Assembly (NCBI RefSeq): GCF_014217785.1
Contig: NZ_CP048814.1
Location: forward strand, 1,364,001 to 1,428,000
Origin: Rhodococcus triatomae
GTDB taxonomy: Bacteria; Actinomycetota; Actinomycetes; Mycobacteriales; Mycobacteriaceae
Length of the DNA: 64,000 bases
Direction of reading: 5' to 3'
Both the position numbers and the translations under genes were made by a program. Positions within the stretch are counted from its first letter, which is position 1. Each line of letters opens with the position of its first letter. The notes under the pieces are model-generated. The model was not told where the DNA came from. It was given only the letters and a program-made list of their open reading frames with translations, and did not search any database. Positions 24,995 to 35,080 of this stretch are shown here, in pieces.

Positions 24995-26599
24995 TCAGGG
25001 GCGGCTGAGCGCGTCGACGTTGTCGTTGTCGTGGGAGGTGACCGTCCCGGCGGCGCTCTCGAGCATGCCTTCGAGGACGTTCTTGCCCATCGAGGACTCG
25101 GCGGGCAGTGCGATGGGGTACTCGCCGTCGAAGCAGGCCGCGCACAGACGCGACGCCGGCTGTTCGGTCGCGCCGATCATGCCGTCGATGGAGATGTAGC
25201 CGAGCGAGTCGGCGCCGATCGACCGGCGGACGCCCTCGATCATCTCGTCGAAGTCCGCGCGCCCCTCCGAGGTGCCGCCGGCACCGTTCGCGATGAGCTC
25301 GGCGGGCGACGCGAAGTCGATGCCGTAGAAGCACGGCCACTTGACCGGCGGCGAGGCGATCCGCACGTGGATCTCCAGCGCACCGGCCTCCCGCAACATC
25401 CGGATCAGCGCACGCTGCGTGTTGCCGCGCACGATCGAGTCGTCCACCACCACGAGGCGCTTGCCGCGGATGACCTCGCGCAGCGGATTGAGCTTGAGCC
25501 GGATACCGAGCTGGCGGATGGTCTGCGACGGCTGGATGAAGGTGCGGCCGACGTAGGCGTTCTTCATCAGGCCCTGTCCGTACGGAATACCCGAGCCCTG
25601 CGCGTACCCGACCGCGGCGGGAGTGCCCGATTCGGGGACCGGGATCACCAGGTCCCCGTCGATCGGGTGCTCCTTCGCGAGCCGACGGCCGATCTCGACC
25701 CGGGTGGAGTGCACGGACCGGCCGGCGATGACACTGTCCGGCCGCGCGAGGTAGACGTACTCGAACACGCAGCCCTTCGGCTCGGGGCTCGCGAACCGGG
25801 AGGAGCGGACGCCGTCGGCGTCGATCGCCAGCAGTTCGCCGGGCTCGATGTCCCGCACGAATGCGGCACCGACGATGTCGAGCGCCGCGGTCTCGCTCGC
25901 GACCACCCAGCCGCGGTCGAGCCGGCCGAGGCACAGCGGACGGACGCCGTGCGGATCGCGAGCGGCGTAGAGGGTGTTCTCGTCCATGAAGGTCAGGCAG
26001 AACGCGCCGCGCAGCGTCGGGAGCAGCGCCATCGCGGCCTGCTCGATGCTGGTGTCCGCGGCGGCGTGGGCGAGCAGCGCACCGACGAGGTCGGAGTCCG
26101 AGGTGGCTGCGGGGAGCCGATCGTCCACGAGGCCGGCTTCCCGGGCCCGGTGGGCGAGCTCGGCGGTGTTGACGAGGTTGCCGTTGTGTCCGAGTGCGAT
26201 GCCGCTCCCCGCGGCGGTGGTGCGGAAGATCGGCTGAGCATTTTCCCAGGTGGTCGAGCCGGTGGTCGAGTAGCGACAGTGGCCGACGGCGACATGCCCC
26301 GGCATGGCGCCGAGGGTCTGCTCGTCGAACACCTGGCTGACCAGGCCCAGATCCTTGAACACGAGCACCTGGGAGCCGTCCGCGACGGCGATGCCCGCTG
26401 CCTCCTGACCACGATGCTGGAGGGCGTAGAGCCCGTAGTAGCTCAGCTTCGCGACGTCCTCACCCGGCGCCCACACGCCGAAGACACCACATTCCTCGCG
26501 GGGCTCGTTCTCCTCGGCGTCCGGCCCGGGCACGGCCGGGTCGATTCGTCCGGGTGCGAGAAGATTCGGACTGTGGACCGACAGATCGGCACGAGACAC
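24995..26599 (-). CDS. purF: Amidophosphoribosyltransferase PurF
   Basis: 534 residues, the first committed step of purine synthesis: PRPP plus glutamine gives phosphoribosylamine. The mature N-terminal nucleophile is Cys37 in REECGVFGVW, after a propeptide. The glutaminase half contains ALGHNGNLVN; the transferase half has the PRPP loop VVVDDSIVRGNT. C-terminal Cys residues (ASRLCAACFDGEYP) are consistent with an iron-sulfur-containing type. Same strand as purM; the SCP-like gene lies behind its start. Confidence 0.96.
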   Translation of the reverse strand: MSRADLSVHSPNLLAPGRIDPAVPGPDAEENEPREECGVFGVWAPGEDVAKLSYYGLYALQHRGQEAAGIAVADGSQVLVFKDLGLVSQVFDEQTLGAMPGHVAVGHCRYSTTGSTTWENAQPIFRTTAAGSGIALGHNGNLVNTAELAHRAREAGLVDDRLPAATSDSDLVGALLAHAAADTSIEQAAMALLPTLRGAFCLTFMDENTLYAARDPHGVRPLCLGRLDRGWVVASETAALDIVGAAFVRDIEPGELLAIDADGVRSSRFASPEPKGCVFEYVYLARPDSVIAGRSVHSTRVEIGRRLAKEHPIDGDLVIPVPESGTPAAVGYAQGSGIPYGQGLMKNAYVGRTFIQPSQTIRQLGIRLKLNPLREVIRGKRLVVVDDSIVRGNTQRALIRMLREAGALEIHVRIASPPVKWPCFYGIDFASPAELIANGAGGTSEGRADFDEMIEGVRRSIGADSLGYISIDGMIGATEQPASRLCAACFDGEYPIALPAESSMGKNVLEGMLESAAGTVTSHDNDNVDALSRP

Positions 26600-26705
26600 C
26601 GAGGGCTCCCTTGGGTGGAGGGATGTACGGGGGGCACTCCAAGTCTACGTCCCGACGGCGGTCGCTATTCCGGGAGCAGTCGACTCCCCCTGATCGCGTG
26701 ACCGG

Positions 26706-27095
26706 TCACACACCCGGGACGACGGGCAGCCAGTGGCCGATCTCGCCGGCCCGGCTCCCCGATGCGGTCGCCGTGCCCGCCGCGACGGCGTCGTCGAGGT
26801 GCGCCAGCCCGGTCGCGAGCAGCAACCAGGTCCGGGGATCGGTCTCCACCACGTTCGGTGGGGTGCCTCGGGTGTGTCGGGGCCCCTCGATGCACTGGAC
26901 GGCCACGAACGGCGGCACCCGCAGTTCCACACTCGACCCCGGAGCGATCTGTTCCAGGGTGCGGGCGCTGAGCCGCACCGCCGCGGCGAGCTCGCTGCGC
27001 GCGGGAGCCGCGTCGGTGTCCCCTCGCAGCCACGGGATCACGGCGAGCATCGAGTTCCGGAGTTCGGCGGGATCGACGGCGCGGCGTGGCGGCAT
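26706..27095 (-). CDS. SCP-like sterol carrier family protein (Rv0807-type)
   Basis: 129 residues, MPPRRAVDPAELRNSMLAVIPWLRGD... with SSVELRVPPFVAVQCIEG and the repeated TPPNVVETDPRTWLLLATG. Actinobacterial proteins with these stretches are listed as SCP-type (bacterial sterol-carrier orthologue). It is conserved beside purF in mycobacteria (Rv0807), so a link to purine genes is positional only. No membrane segment. Start ATG at 27095. A lipid-binding role is untested. Confidence 0.75.
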   Translation of the reverse strand: MPPRRAVDPAELRNSMLAVIPWLRGDTDAAPARSELAAAVRLSARTLEQIAPGSSVELRVPPFVAVQCIEGPRHTRGTPPNVVETDPRTWLLLATGLAHLDDAVAAGTATASGSRAGEIGHWLPVVPGV

Positions 27096-27127
27096 GTCCC
27101 CAACCTACGATGCCCGCCGGGCCCGGA

Positions 27128-27793
27128 TCACCGAGGGGCGGAGCGGGCCACCACGTGCGTGCGGGCCGCCGCCACGGCGGCGCCTGCCCCACCGACGTTG
27201 ATCGTCAGATGCAGGAGGGCAGGCGCGAGCACGCTCCCCGTGTGTCGGCGCAGCGCGTCGAAGAGGAGCACGGATGCCCCCGTCACCGCGACGGTCCCGA
27301 GGACGTGGTCTCCCGCGGCGCGGGCCGGCTGCACGTGCCACAGGCCGAACGCCGTCGCGTGCAGAGCCGTGCGGGCGGCCGGGGACCAGCCTCGCGACGT
27401 CGATGCCGACAGTGCGCCCCGGAACAACAATTCCTCCGCGACCACGGTCCCGACCGGGATGTGCAGGAACATCCATTCGACCGTGTCGGGGCGCTCCTCG
27501 TGACGCACCAGGCGATGCCGCAGCGCAGGCACCGAGTACATCAGCCCGTAGCCGGCGAGCGGGATCGCGCCGACGGCGAGTCCCCGAGTCAGTCCCCGCA
27601 TCGCCTGGTGGCGGGACATCCCGGTCTCCTCGGCGCCGAAACCGGCGGCACGTACCGCCGCGACGGCACCGACACCTGCCGCCGCGTTCGCGACGGCGCG
27701 ACCGCGGGGGCTCAGTCCGAGCCGGGGCAGCACCGCGTTGTTCCACGCGACCGCCACCGCGGCGAGCGCGAGGGCGGGGAGTCTCTGTCTCAC
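27128..27793 (-). CDS. CPBP intramembrane metalloprotease
   Basis: 221 residues if started at GTG 27793, which has GAGGTG five bases upstream; a GTG at 27811 would add six residues. Several helices are seen. The CPBP (Abi, CAAX-processing-like) motifs are EELLFRG, the histidine-containing ATAFGLWHVQ and LAPALLHLTIN with the third metal-ligand region. Members cleave membrane proteins or prenylated peptides, and some protect against bacteriocins. The target here is unknown. It is directly behind the Abhydrolase_9 gene. Confidence 0.85.
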   Translation of the reverse strand: MRQRLPALALAAVAVAWNNAVLPRLGLSPRGRAVANAAAGVGAVAAVRAAGFGAEETGMSRHQAMRGLTRGLAVGAIPLAGYGLMYSVPALRHRLVRHEERPDTVEWMFLHIPVGTVVAEELLFRGALSASTSRGWSPAARTALHATAFGLWHVQPARAAGDHVLGTVAVTGASVLLFDALRRHTGSVLAPALLHLTINVGGAGAAVAAARTHVVARSAPR

Positions 27794-27814
27794 GGAATCA
27801 CCTCGGGCCACCGG

Positions 27815-29587
27815 CTATTTCTCGGGCCCGGAGGTGTCGATGTATCGCTGCAGCGTGGTGCGGGCACGTTCGGTGTCCTCCGCCGTCCATCCTTCGGGCT
27901 GGGCGACTGCCACCCAGCCGTCCAGTACCAGTGTGCCGTAGTTGTGGCCGTGCCCGTCCGGAACTCCCGCCGCATTCGTCAGATCCGCCGACACCTGCCA
28001 GAACGTGACGAACGGGAACCACTTCATGGACGGAGTGCGGTCGGGGCCCGGCGGTTCGTGCAACCAGTCCGGCCGCGTGAACATCAGATCGGGCGACCAC
28101 CAGACCACGGGATCCGTGGCGTGCTGGAGATACAGCACCCGCGGCGACAGCCACTCGGTGCCGTCGGCCGCGAGATCCGTCGAGTCGTCCGCGAACCGGA
28201 CGAGCAGCCCGTCCGCATATCTGGGGGCGATCTCGGTGCTCCCCGGGTCGCGGCGGGCGACGAGCGAACCCCACAGGGGGTTCGAGTTCGGCGGCCCCAC
28301 CCACAGGACGCCGTCCACCTTGGAGCGCACGTCACCGAGATCGGTGAACGCCCCCTCCCCCGCCTGAGTGCCGAGACTCTCGCCGTAGACCATCAGGCGG
28401 GGACGGGTCTCCGCCGGCTCCTGCAACCACCGTTCGCGGACCCGCTCGATGAGCAGCTTCCCGGCCTCCGCCGCCTTGTCCCGATCGGCGAGGAAGGAAA
28501 TCCAGCTCGGCAGGTACGAGTACTGTGCGGCGACCAGGGCACTGTCGCCGTTGTGGACGAGTTCGATCGCCTCGGCCGCGGTCGGATTGACCCACCCCGT
28601 TCCCGTCGTCGGGATGACGACGAGGACGCTGCGGGAGAAGGCCCCGGTGCGCTCGAGTTCGCGGATGACCACGTCCATCCGTTCGTCCGGGGTGTCGGCC
28701 GTCTCGAGCCCGGCGTACACCCGGATCGGCTCGCTCGCGGGGCGCCCGCTGGACGCTTCGAGGTCCTCGGCGTGCAGACCACGCGAGACGAAGTCCCGGC
28801 CCTGGAATCCCAGGGTGTCCCACGGCGCGTGGGAATCGGGGCTTCCGGATCGCTCGGGCGCGGTGGGCTGTTCGGCACCGTCGCGGGTCGTGGTGTTCTC
28901 GAGGCTGAACATGTTGTTGATCGCCGAGTAGCTGCCGCGCAGGAGCACCCCGTCGATCAGCAGCAGCGACAACACGGTCACCACGATCACCCCGATCGTC
29001 GTCGCGACCGGGATGGACAGCCGCAGCATCCGGATCAGCCGCCCGGCGATCCAGCGGACGATGTCGCGCAGCACCCGCCACACGGCGACGATCGTGGCGG
29101 CGACGAGGAGGCTCAACACCCCGGTTCGGATGTAGCCGGACGTGGTGGTGCCCTCCGCGTCCATCAGGCGGGCGATCTCGCGCTGCCAGCCGGCCGAATA
29201 CACGAGCATCACGACGGACACCACGATCGAGGTCGTCGCCACGAACACCTTCACCGCCGACGCCCACGGCTCCGGCAGCGGCCACCAGGAACGCTTCCGC
29301 AGGAACCAACGGCGCACGGCCCATCCCGTCGCCGTTCCGAGCGCGTACCCGATGGCGGCGTTGATACCGCCGATCAGCCCCTGGAAGAGCCAGTCACGGG
29401 GCAGCAGCGACGGGGTCAGCGACCAGCTGAAGAACAGGGCTGCGAAGGCCAGGCCGGTGAAGTCCAGGCGAAGGAAGTCCCAGGCGGGGTCGAGAACAGG
29501 ACCGTGCAGCCGCGCCGGGTCGATCAGCCTCGGGGAGTGCTCCCGAGGCTGTTCCGGTAACCGCTCCTGTGTCCTGGACTCGGTCAC
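27815..29587 (-). CDS. Membrane alpha/beta-hydrolase (Abhydrolase_9 type)
   Basis: 590 residues: about four N-terminal helices (FTGLAFAALFFSWSLTPSLLP, then three to residue 220) and a large C-terminal hydrolase domain with nucleophile motif GESLGTQAGEGAF and a late His pair DGHGHNYG. This layout matches the actinobacterial Abhydrolase_9 (formerly DUF2319) proteins, of unknown substrate. It starts 3 bp from purL's stop (29591) on the same strand, and its stop is close to the CPBP gene. Predicted ester- or lipid-acting catalyst at the membrane. Confidence 0.85.
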   Translation of the reverse strand: MTESRTQERLPEQPREHSPRLIDPARLHGPVLDPAWDFLRLDFTGLAFAALFFSWSLTPSLLPRDWLFQGLIGGINAAIGYALGTATGWAVRRWFLRKRSWWPLPEPWASAVKVFVATTSIVVSVVMLVYSAGWQREIARLMDAEGTTTSGYIRTGVLSLLVAATIVAVWRVLRDIVRWIAGRLIRMLRLSIPVATTIGVIVVTVLSLLLIDGVLLRGSYSAINNMFSLENTTTRDGAEQPTAPERSGSPDSHAPWDTLGFQGRDFVSRGLHAEDLEASSGRPASEPIRVYAGLETADTPDERMDVVIRELERTGAFSRSVLVVIPTTGTGWVNPTAAEAIELVHNGDSALVAAQYSYLPSWISFLADRDKAAEAGKLLIERVRERWLQEPAETRPRLMVYGESLGTQAGEGAFTDLGDVRSKVDGVLWVGPPNSNPLWGSLVARRDPGSTEIAPRYADGLLVRFADDSTDLAADGTEWLSPRVLYLQHATDPVVWWSPDLMFTRPDWLHEPPGPDRTPSMKWFPFVTFWQVSADLTNAAGVPDGHGHNYGTLVLDGWVAVAQPEGWTAEDTERARTTLQRYIDTSGPEK

Positions 29588-29590
29588 GCA

Positions 29591-31870
29591 TCACCCGAAC
29601 AGGGCAGGCAGTGTTCCCTCGAAGGTCTCCCGCAGCTCGGCCAGCGTGACCGAGAACTGACCCTGCACCTCGACGGAGTCGGACCCTTCGTCCACCACGC
29701 CGATCCGTGTCCACGGCAGGCCACGCGCCGTGCACATCCCGGTGAACCGGGTTTCCTCGGTGCGCGGGACGGCGACGAGCACGCGGCCGGTGGACTCGGA
29801 GAACAACGTGACGAACGGATCGGCGTCTTCGGGGAGCAGGATCCGGCACCCGGTTTCGCCCGCGAGCGCTGCCTCGACGACGGCTTGCGCGAGTCCTCCC
29901 TCGGACAGGTCGTGTGCGGCCGAGACGAGCCCGTCCCTGGACGAGGCGAGCAGGATGTCCGCGAGCAGGCGCTCGCGTTCGAGGTCGACCTTCGGGGGGA
30001 CGCCACCGAGGTGACCGTGCTCGACCTGGGCCCAGATCGAGCCGTCGAACTCGTCGTGGGTGTCGCCGAGCAGGATCAGCGTCTCGCCGGGCTCGAGTCC
30101 GAGCCCGGTGGGGATCCGACGACGAACGTCGTCGATGACACCGAGCACCGCGACGACCGGGGTCGGGTGGATCGCGGTGGAACCGGTCTGGTTGTAGAAG
30201 CTGACGTTGCCTCCGGTGACCGGAATGCCGAGTTGCGCGCACCCGTCGGCCAGCCCACGGACGGCCTGCTGGAACTGCCACATCACCGCCGGGTCCTCGG
30301 GCGATCCGAAGTTCAGGCAGTTGCTCACGGCCTTGGGCGTCGCGCCGGTGACGGCGACGTTGCGGTAGGCCTCGGCGAGCGCGAGCTGCGCACCCGCGTA
30401 GGGGTCGAGACGCGTGTACCGGCCCGACGCGTCGGTGGCGAGGGCGATGCCGCGGCCCGTCTCCTCGTCGATGCGGATCACACCGGAGTCGGCGTTCTCG
30501 GCGAGCACCGTGTTGCCGCGGACGTACCGGTCGTACTGCTCGGTGATCCACTTGCGGCTGCACAGGGCGGGCGAGGCGATCATCTTCAGCAGGGTTTCGT
30601 GCAGTTCGTCGGCAGTGGTGGGGCGCCCCAGCCCCGCCGTGGTGTCGGCGATGAGCGCGTCCTGGCTGTCCGGCCGGCGGAGCGGGCGCTCGTAGACGGG
30701 ACCCTCGTGGGCAACGGTGCGCGGCGGCACGTCGACGACGGTCTCACCGTGCCAGGAGATCTTCAGCCGATCGTCCTCGGTGACCTCGCCGATCACGGTC
30801 GCGAGAACGTCCCACTTGTGGCACACGGCCATGAAGGCGTCGACGTTCTCGGGAGTGACGACGGCACACATCCGCTCCTGCGACTCGCTCGACAGGACTT
30901 CGGCGGGCGTCATTCCCGTGGCGCGGGTGGGGACCTTGTCGAGGGTGATGTGCATTCCACCGTCACCGGCGGCGGCGAGTTCGGAGGTGGCACAGGACAG
31001 GCCGGCACCACCGAGGTCCTGGATGCCGACGACCAGCTTCTCGCGGTAGAGGTCGAGACAGCACTCGATGAGCACCTTCTCGGTGAACGGGTCCCCGACC
31101 TGGACGGCCGGCAGTTTCTTCGGTCGGCCACCGGCAGAGTCGTCGAACGTCTCGGAGGCGAGCACGGAGACACCGCCGATCCCGTCGAGCCCGGTGCGGG
31201 CGCCGAACAGGATGATCTTGTTGCCCTCACCGGAGGCGAATGCCAGATGCAGGTCCTCGACCCGCATGGCACCGGCGCACAGCGCGTTGACCAGGGGGTT
31301 GCCGTTGTAGCACTCGTCGAAGACGGTCTCGCCGCCGACGTTCGGCAGGCCCAGCGAGTTTCCGTAGCCGCCGACTCCGCGGACGACCCCGTCCACCACG
31401 CGACGCGTGTCGGGCGCGTCGGCCGCACCGAACCGGAGCTGGTCCATCACCGCGATGGGTCGGGCTCCCATGGCCATGATGTCGCGGACGATCCCGCCGA
31501 CGCCGGTGGCTGCACCCTGGTAGGGCTCGACGTAGGACGGATGGTTGTGGCTCTCGACCTTGAAGGTAACCGCCCAGCCGTCGCCGATGTCGACGACGCC
31601 GGCGTTCTCGCCGATTCCCGCGAGCATGTGCGCGCGCATCTCGTCGGTGGTGGTTTCACCGAAGTAGCGGAGGTGCACCTTGGACGACTTGTACGAGCAG
31701 TGCTCGCTCCACATCACCGAGTACATCGCGAGTTCGGCGTCCGTGGGCCGGCGGCCGAGGATCTCCTTGATGCGGACGTATTCGTCCTCTTTCAGACCGA
31801 GCTCTTTGTACGGCTGCACTACCTCGGGGGTTGCGGATGCGTGCGTGACGGTATCGACCTGCGGAGACAC
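29591..31870 (-). CDS. purL: Phosphoribosylformylglycinamidine synthase subunit PurL
   Basis: 759 residues from GTG 31870 (GGAAGGGA precedes); the frame is open another 36 codons upstream, but the homologous start fits here. It is the small-type PurL that works with PurS and PurQ (47733-48646). Motifs: [81 protein letters not shown], and [11 protein letters not shown]. It converts FGAR to FGAM using ammonia from glutamine. It is 15.8 kb from purQ/purS. Confidence 0.96.
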   Translation of the reverse strand: MSPQVDTVTHASATPEVVQPYKELGLKEDEYVRIKEILGRRPTDAELAMYSVMWSEHCSYKSSKVHLRYFGETTTDEMRAHMLAGIGENAGVVDIGDGWAVTFKVESHNHPSYVEPYQGAATGVGGIVRDIMAMGARPIAVMDQLRFGAADAPDTRRVVDGVVRGVGGYGNSLGLPNVGGETVFDECYNGNPLVNALCAGAMRVEDLHLAFASGEGNKIILFGARTGLDGIGGVSVLASETFDDSAGGRPKKLPAVQVGDPFTEKVLIECCLDLYREKLVVGIQDLGGAGLSCATSELAAAGDGGMHITLDKVPTRATGMTPAEVLSSESQERMCAVVTPENVDAFMAVCHKWDVLATVIGEVTEDDRLKISWHGETVVDVPPRTVAHEGPVYERPLRRPDSQDALIADTTAGLGRPTTADELHETLLKMIASPALCSRKWITEQYDRYVRGNTVLAENADSGVIRIDEETGRGIALATDASGRYTRLDPYAGAQLALAEAYRNVAVTGATPKAVSNCLNFGSPEDPAVMWQFQQAVRGLADGCAQLGIPVTGGNVSFYNQTGSTAIHPTPVVAVLGVIDDVRRRIPTGLGLEPGETLILLGDTHDEFDGSIWAQVEHGHLGGVPPKVDLERERLLADILLASSRDGLVSAAHDLSEGGLAQAVVEAALAGETGCRILLPEDADPFVTLFSESTGRVLVAVPRTEETRFTGMCTARGLPWTRIGVVDEGSDSVEVQGQFSVTLAELRETFEGTLPALFG

Positions 31871-32045
31871 AGAGCGTCGGGTCCCTTCCCTGTGGGAGAT
31901 CAAGAGCGGCAGGCGGGCGCAGACTGCCGCCGACAGTCTACCGGGGTGGGGGTTCACCGGGGACTTTCGGCCCGGCACTCGATCGAGCGTCCACCACTGC
32001 CGTGAAACAGATCACAACCGCGCGTGGACCAGCCGGAGCCGGCAC

Positions 32046-33365
32046 TCATGCCGCCGCAGGACTCCCCTCGCTCCGGGAACGGCCGGGAATCGGTTTTCGG
32101 ATCGGTTCTCGTGCCGGGTCGACGCTCGCCGGTGGGGTGAACACCGGGTGCCTGGTCTTGCCGATCGTCACTTCCCAGTCCGTGGTGTGGAGTAGCCGGT
32201 GGTGGGTGCCGCAGAGCAACACGAGGTTGTCGAGGTCGGTGGGTCCGCCGTCTGCCCAATGCCTGATGTGGTGGCCCTCGCACCAGGCGGCGGTGGCTCC
32301 GCAGCCCGGGAAGGCGCAGCCACCGTCGCGGGCAGCGAGCGCTGTGCGTTGGGCCCTGGTGACGGTGCGGTGGGTGCGTCCCACACTCAGTGGGGCGCCG
32401 TGCTCGTCGAGCACGATTGCGGTGACGTTCGCATCGCAGCCGAGGAGGCGGGCGGTGTTGACCGTGAGGGGCCCCATCCACGGCGACCACGCGATACCCC
32501 GCACCTCGGCAAGATCGGCAGGATCAGCGGGGTGCGCATCTGTGTTGTCGGCCGGCCGTGTTCTGCGGGCATACTCCTCGCGCCGATCCTGGCACAGGTC
32601 CCGTGCATGCACGTGTACCGACAGGTGCGGACGTTCCCCGCCCTCGACCCCCAACTCGCCGAACGCGAGGAGCATCGACAACAACTGGGCGAGTCCGTCC
32701 GCGCGGCGCTGCCGCGGCGGACGAGCATCCGGCGTTCCCTCAGATGCGGGCTGTGGTGCCGAGTACTTCGACAGGGCGGTCAGCAGCATCTCCCCGGTGA
32801 CCGCGTCCACGTCACCACGAATCGCGACCCGACCATTCAGGGTCTTGGACACATACAGCTCGTTACGGTCGGTGTCCTCCGACGCGGGCTGGTCATCGGA
32901 TTCGAAGATCGCCTCCAACTTCGCAATCGCCGTGCGGACTCCGTCGGTACGCGCCAACGGCCCGTCCGCCGCCGCCAGCAACGCCGCCACACACCCCGGT
33001 AGAGCCTCGGCGGGCATGCCTTTCGGGGGCTTCGTGCAGAACCGGACGATCAGCAACGCATGCTCGAACGCGATCCGACCTTCATCGAACGCCTCCGCCA
33101 CCGCGGGATGCTCGGCCAACCCGGCACCGAGTTCCACGATCCGCCCCGCCGCACCCGGCGACACCACCGTCACCGACGACAACCACCCCTTCGTCGACGC
33201 GAAACCATGATCCTCCCGCGTACACCGGCGTTCCACCTCGGCGACCACAGCGACCCGCTGCGCCTCCCACACCGCGATCTTCGCGCTCAACGCGACAGCG
33301 TCACACAACAACTCACGACTGGTCCGTTCCCGAAACGATCCCCCTGATACCCCATACACGAACAT
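32046..33365 (-). CDS. DUF222/HNH endonuclease protein (13E12 repeat family)
   Basis: 439 residues from the ATG at 33365. The N-terminal DUF222 region is followed by a C-terminal HNH nuclease domain: RDGGCAFPGCGATAAWCEGHHIRHWADGGPTDLDNLVLLC with paired Cys residues and the HH, then CGTHHRLLH. Proteins of this 13E12 repeat type are abundant and variable in rhodococci and mycobacteria and behave like mobile or phage-related sequences. It interrupts a syntenic stretch (next to purL). No IS ends or target duplication were seen. The start is uncertain within about 40 codons. Confidence 0.88.
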   Translation of the reverse strand: MFVYGVSGGSFRERTSRELLCDAVALSAKIAVWEAQRVAVVAEVERRCTREDHGFASTKGWLSSVTVVSPGAAGRIVELGAGLAEHPAVAEAFDEGRIAFEHALLIVRFCTKPPKGMPAEALPGCVAALLAAADGPLARTDGVRTAIAKLEAIFESDDQPASEDTDRNELYVSKTLNGRVAIRGDVDAVTGEMLLTALSKYSAPQPASEGTPDARPPRQRRADGLAQLLSMLLAFGELGVEGGERPHLSVHVHARDLCQDRREEYARRTRPADNTDAHPADPADLAEVRGIAWSPWMGPLTVNTARLLGCDANVTAIVLDEHGAPLSVGRTHRTVTRAQRTALAARDGGCAFPGCGATAAWCEGHHIRHWADGGPTDLDNLVLLCGTHHRLLHTTDWEVTIGKTRHPVFTPPASVDPAREPIRKPIPGRSRSEGSPAAA

Positions 33366-33432
33366 TACCTCGAAAGAATGTTCGAAACAAGGTCCTCGGT
33401 CACCGATGTCCTGCGAGATAACAACGCCGATC

Positions 33433-34059
33433 TCAGCGACGACGTGCGACAAGGTGCACGTCGGGGAATCGATGATCCGCATCGGGCCTGCTCACAGTCC
33501 TCCAGATCTCCTCGAACCCGGCTTCGTCCAGCGTCTCCGCCAGGCGATCGGGACTCCACCGCCAGGCCCGAGCCACGGCATGGTCGAACTCCCGAACACC
33601 GTCGTCGGCGGTCTGGCACGCGATCAGCACGACCGTGCCCGTCCCGAGCCGGCGCGCCCACGTCGCGAACACTTCGGGAACCTCTTCCGGCGGGATGTGA
33701 ATCACGCTGAACCTGGCGAGAATCGCGGCCACCTCGACGGTCGCGCCCGGTCCTGCCAGGTAGGCATCGTCGCGCAGGAAGCGGCACCCGGGGTAGTTGC
33801 GGACAGCGATCTCCCGCATCGCGTCGCTCGGTTCGACACCCACCACGTCGAGTCCTCGCTCCACCAAGTCCGCAGTGACCTGACCCAGCCCGGAACCGAC
33901 GTCCACCACGACACCTCGGTGACCCGCATCGGTCACCAGATCAGCGAATGCATGCACGACGTGCCGTTCGAGGTGAGTGAGGTAGGGCGACGGGAAGAGC
34001 TCCGCATACCGCCTCGCGAGGGCGTCGTACCCCGGTTGAACCAACGGTTCCTGTCTCAC
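33433..34059 (-). CDS. Class I SAM-dependent methyltransferase
   Basis: About 208 residues when begun at GTG 34059 (VRQEPLVQPGYDALARRY...); a GTG at 34125 would add 22 residues, but it overlaps a 14-bp repeat. SAM-binding motif VVVDVGSGLGQVT, then VGVEPSDAMREIA, FRDDAYLAGPG-type motif and RFSVIHIPPEEVPEVFATW place it in class I methyltransferases. The HIPPEEVPEVF stretch resembles the ubiquinone/malonyl-type methyltransferase loop. Substrate unknown. Neighbours (HNH, flavodoxin-fold oxidoreductase) suggest an accessory patch. Confidence 0.82.
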   Translation of the reverse strand: MRQEPLVQPGYDALARRYAELFPSPYLTHLERHVVHAFADLVTDAGHRGVVVDVGSGLGQVTADLVERGLDVVGVEPSDAMREIAVRNYPGCRFLRDDAYLAGPGATVEVAAILARFSVIHIPPEEVPEVFATWARRLGTGTVVLIACQTADDGVREFDHAVARAWRWSPDRLAETLDEAGFEEIWRTVSRPDADHRFPDVHLVARRR

Positions 34060-34114
34060 TGAACTGTCCACCGGCACATTGTCGTGCAGGGCCGTCTCAG
34101 CCGAGACACTTCGG

Positions 34115-34144
34115 TACCGGGACACGTCACTACCGGGACACGTC
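34115..34144 (+). repeat. 14-bp direct repeat near methyltransferase start
   Basis: TACCGGGACACGTC occurs at 34115-34128 and 34131-34144 with a 2-base gap, in the region between the methyltransferase and the oxidoreductase gene. It could be a direct-repeat binding site of the methyltransferase promoter. Confidence 0.5.
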
Positions 34145-34167
34145 GGTTCGGAATGCCGGGCCCTCCG

Positions 34168-34884
34168 CTACGCCGGACGTTCGGGGCGACGGCGGTGCGC
34201 CAGATTGCCCTCGAACGACTCCGACCGGTGCGGGTGCAGCCGAATCGCATGGTCGTAGTGCTCCTCGGTCATCGGGAGGTAGTCGATCGGATCCTCGGCC
34301 TTCAGCCCCCGTATCCGCCGCCTCAACTCGTCGTCGACCACACCGATCGATTCGTCGTCGACGGCTCGGGTGTTCGCCACGAGATGTGGGCGGAGTGCCG
34401 ACATGCCCGTGTACCAGAAGGTTCCGTGCAGCAGTGGCCAGAGCACGTCGTCGATGTGCCCACTGATTCCTCGGTGACCGAGGGAGCCGGGCCGGTCCCC
34501 CGCCGTGACGACGGCCAGCGCCCGCCGCCCGACCAGCCCACCGTCGCCGTACTTGCGCGAACGTCCCGTCGCCGGATTCAGGACGTCGTACGCGAATCCC
34601 TGCTCGAAGACCCGGTCGATCCACCCCTTCATGATCGCGGGAACCCCATACCACCACAGTGGGAACTGGAGAACGACGAGGTCCGCTGCACAGAGCTTCT
34701 CCTGCTCCGCCCGCACGTCGTCGCCACCCTCGCGAACGAGGATCGGATCCCACTCCATCGCGTAGAGATCCGACTCCTCGACCTCCCAGCCCTCACTGCG
34801 CAGCGTGTCCACGCCGACGTCCCGGAGATGGGCGCTCAGCGAGCAACGATCGGGGTGTGCGAGTACCCACAGGGCTTTCGTCAT
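34168..34884 (-). CDS. NAD(P)H dehydrogenase (quinone), flavodoxin fold
   Basis: 238 residues: WVLAHPDRCSLSAHL at the start, VVLQFPLWWYGVPAIMKGWIDRV and YGDGGLVGRRALAVVTAGDR. These fit the NQO/MdaB-type flavodoxin-like family (FMN or FAD, two-electron quinone reduction). The family is linked to quinone or dye detoxification. It is divergent from metQ with a 196-bp gap between. No regulator sits beside it. The C-terminus is short and polar. Confidence 0.87.
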   Translation of the reverse strand: MTKALWVLAHPDRCSLSAHLRDVGVDTLRSEGWEVEESDLYAMEWDPILVREGGDDVRAEQEKLCAADLVVLQFPLWWYGVPAIMKGWIDRVFEQGFAYDVLNPATGRSRKYGDGGLVGRRALAVVTAGDRPGSLGHRGISGHIDDVLWPLLHGTFWYTGMSALRPHLVANTRAVDDESIGVVDDELRRRIRGLKAEDPIDYLPMTEEHYDHAIRLHPHRSESFEGNLAHRRRPERPA

Positions 34885-35080
34885 ATCGCCTCCGCACTCT
34901 CTCGACGGACCCTTCTCCGGTCAACCCCTGCTCCGAGGGGACCATTCCCACGACGCTCGGTGTGACGCGGAATTGCGATCACCACGATTCGGACCCGTGT
35001 CATCTGCCGACGGCATTCGTAGCGTCCGTGGGAGCGCCGAGCAGGTCGGCGCGCAGTGCTGCCTGGAATGGATCAACAAC

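Noticed and set aside
32046-33365. HNH gene as part of an insertion sequence or prophage
   Set aside because: No terminal repeats, integrase or phage structural genes are adjacent, so only the family-level tendency to move is noted.
34885-35080. SAM riboswitch in the metQ leader
   Set aside because: A small CCCC/GGGG hairpin is present, but I see no SAM-I, SAM-II or SAM-IV core.
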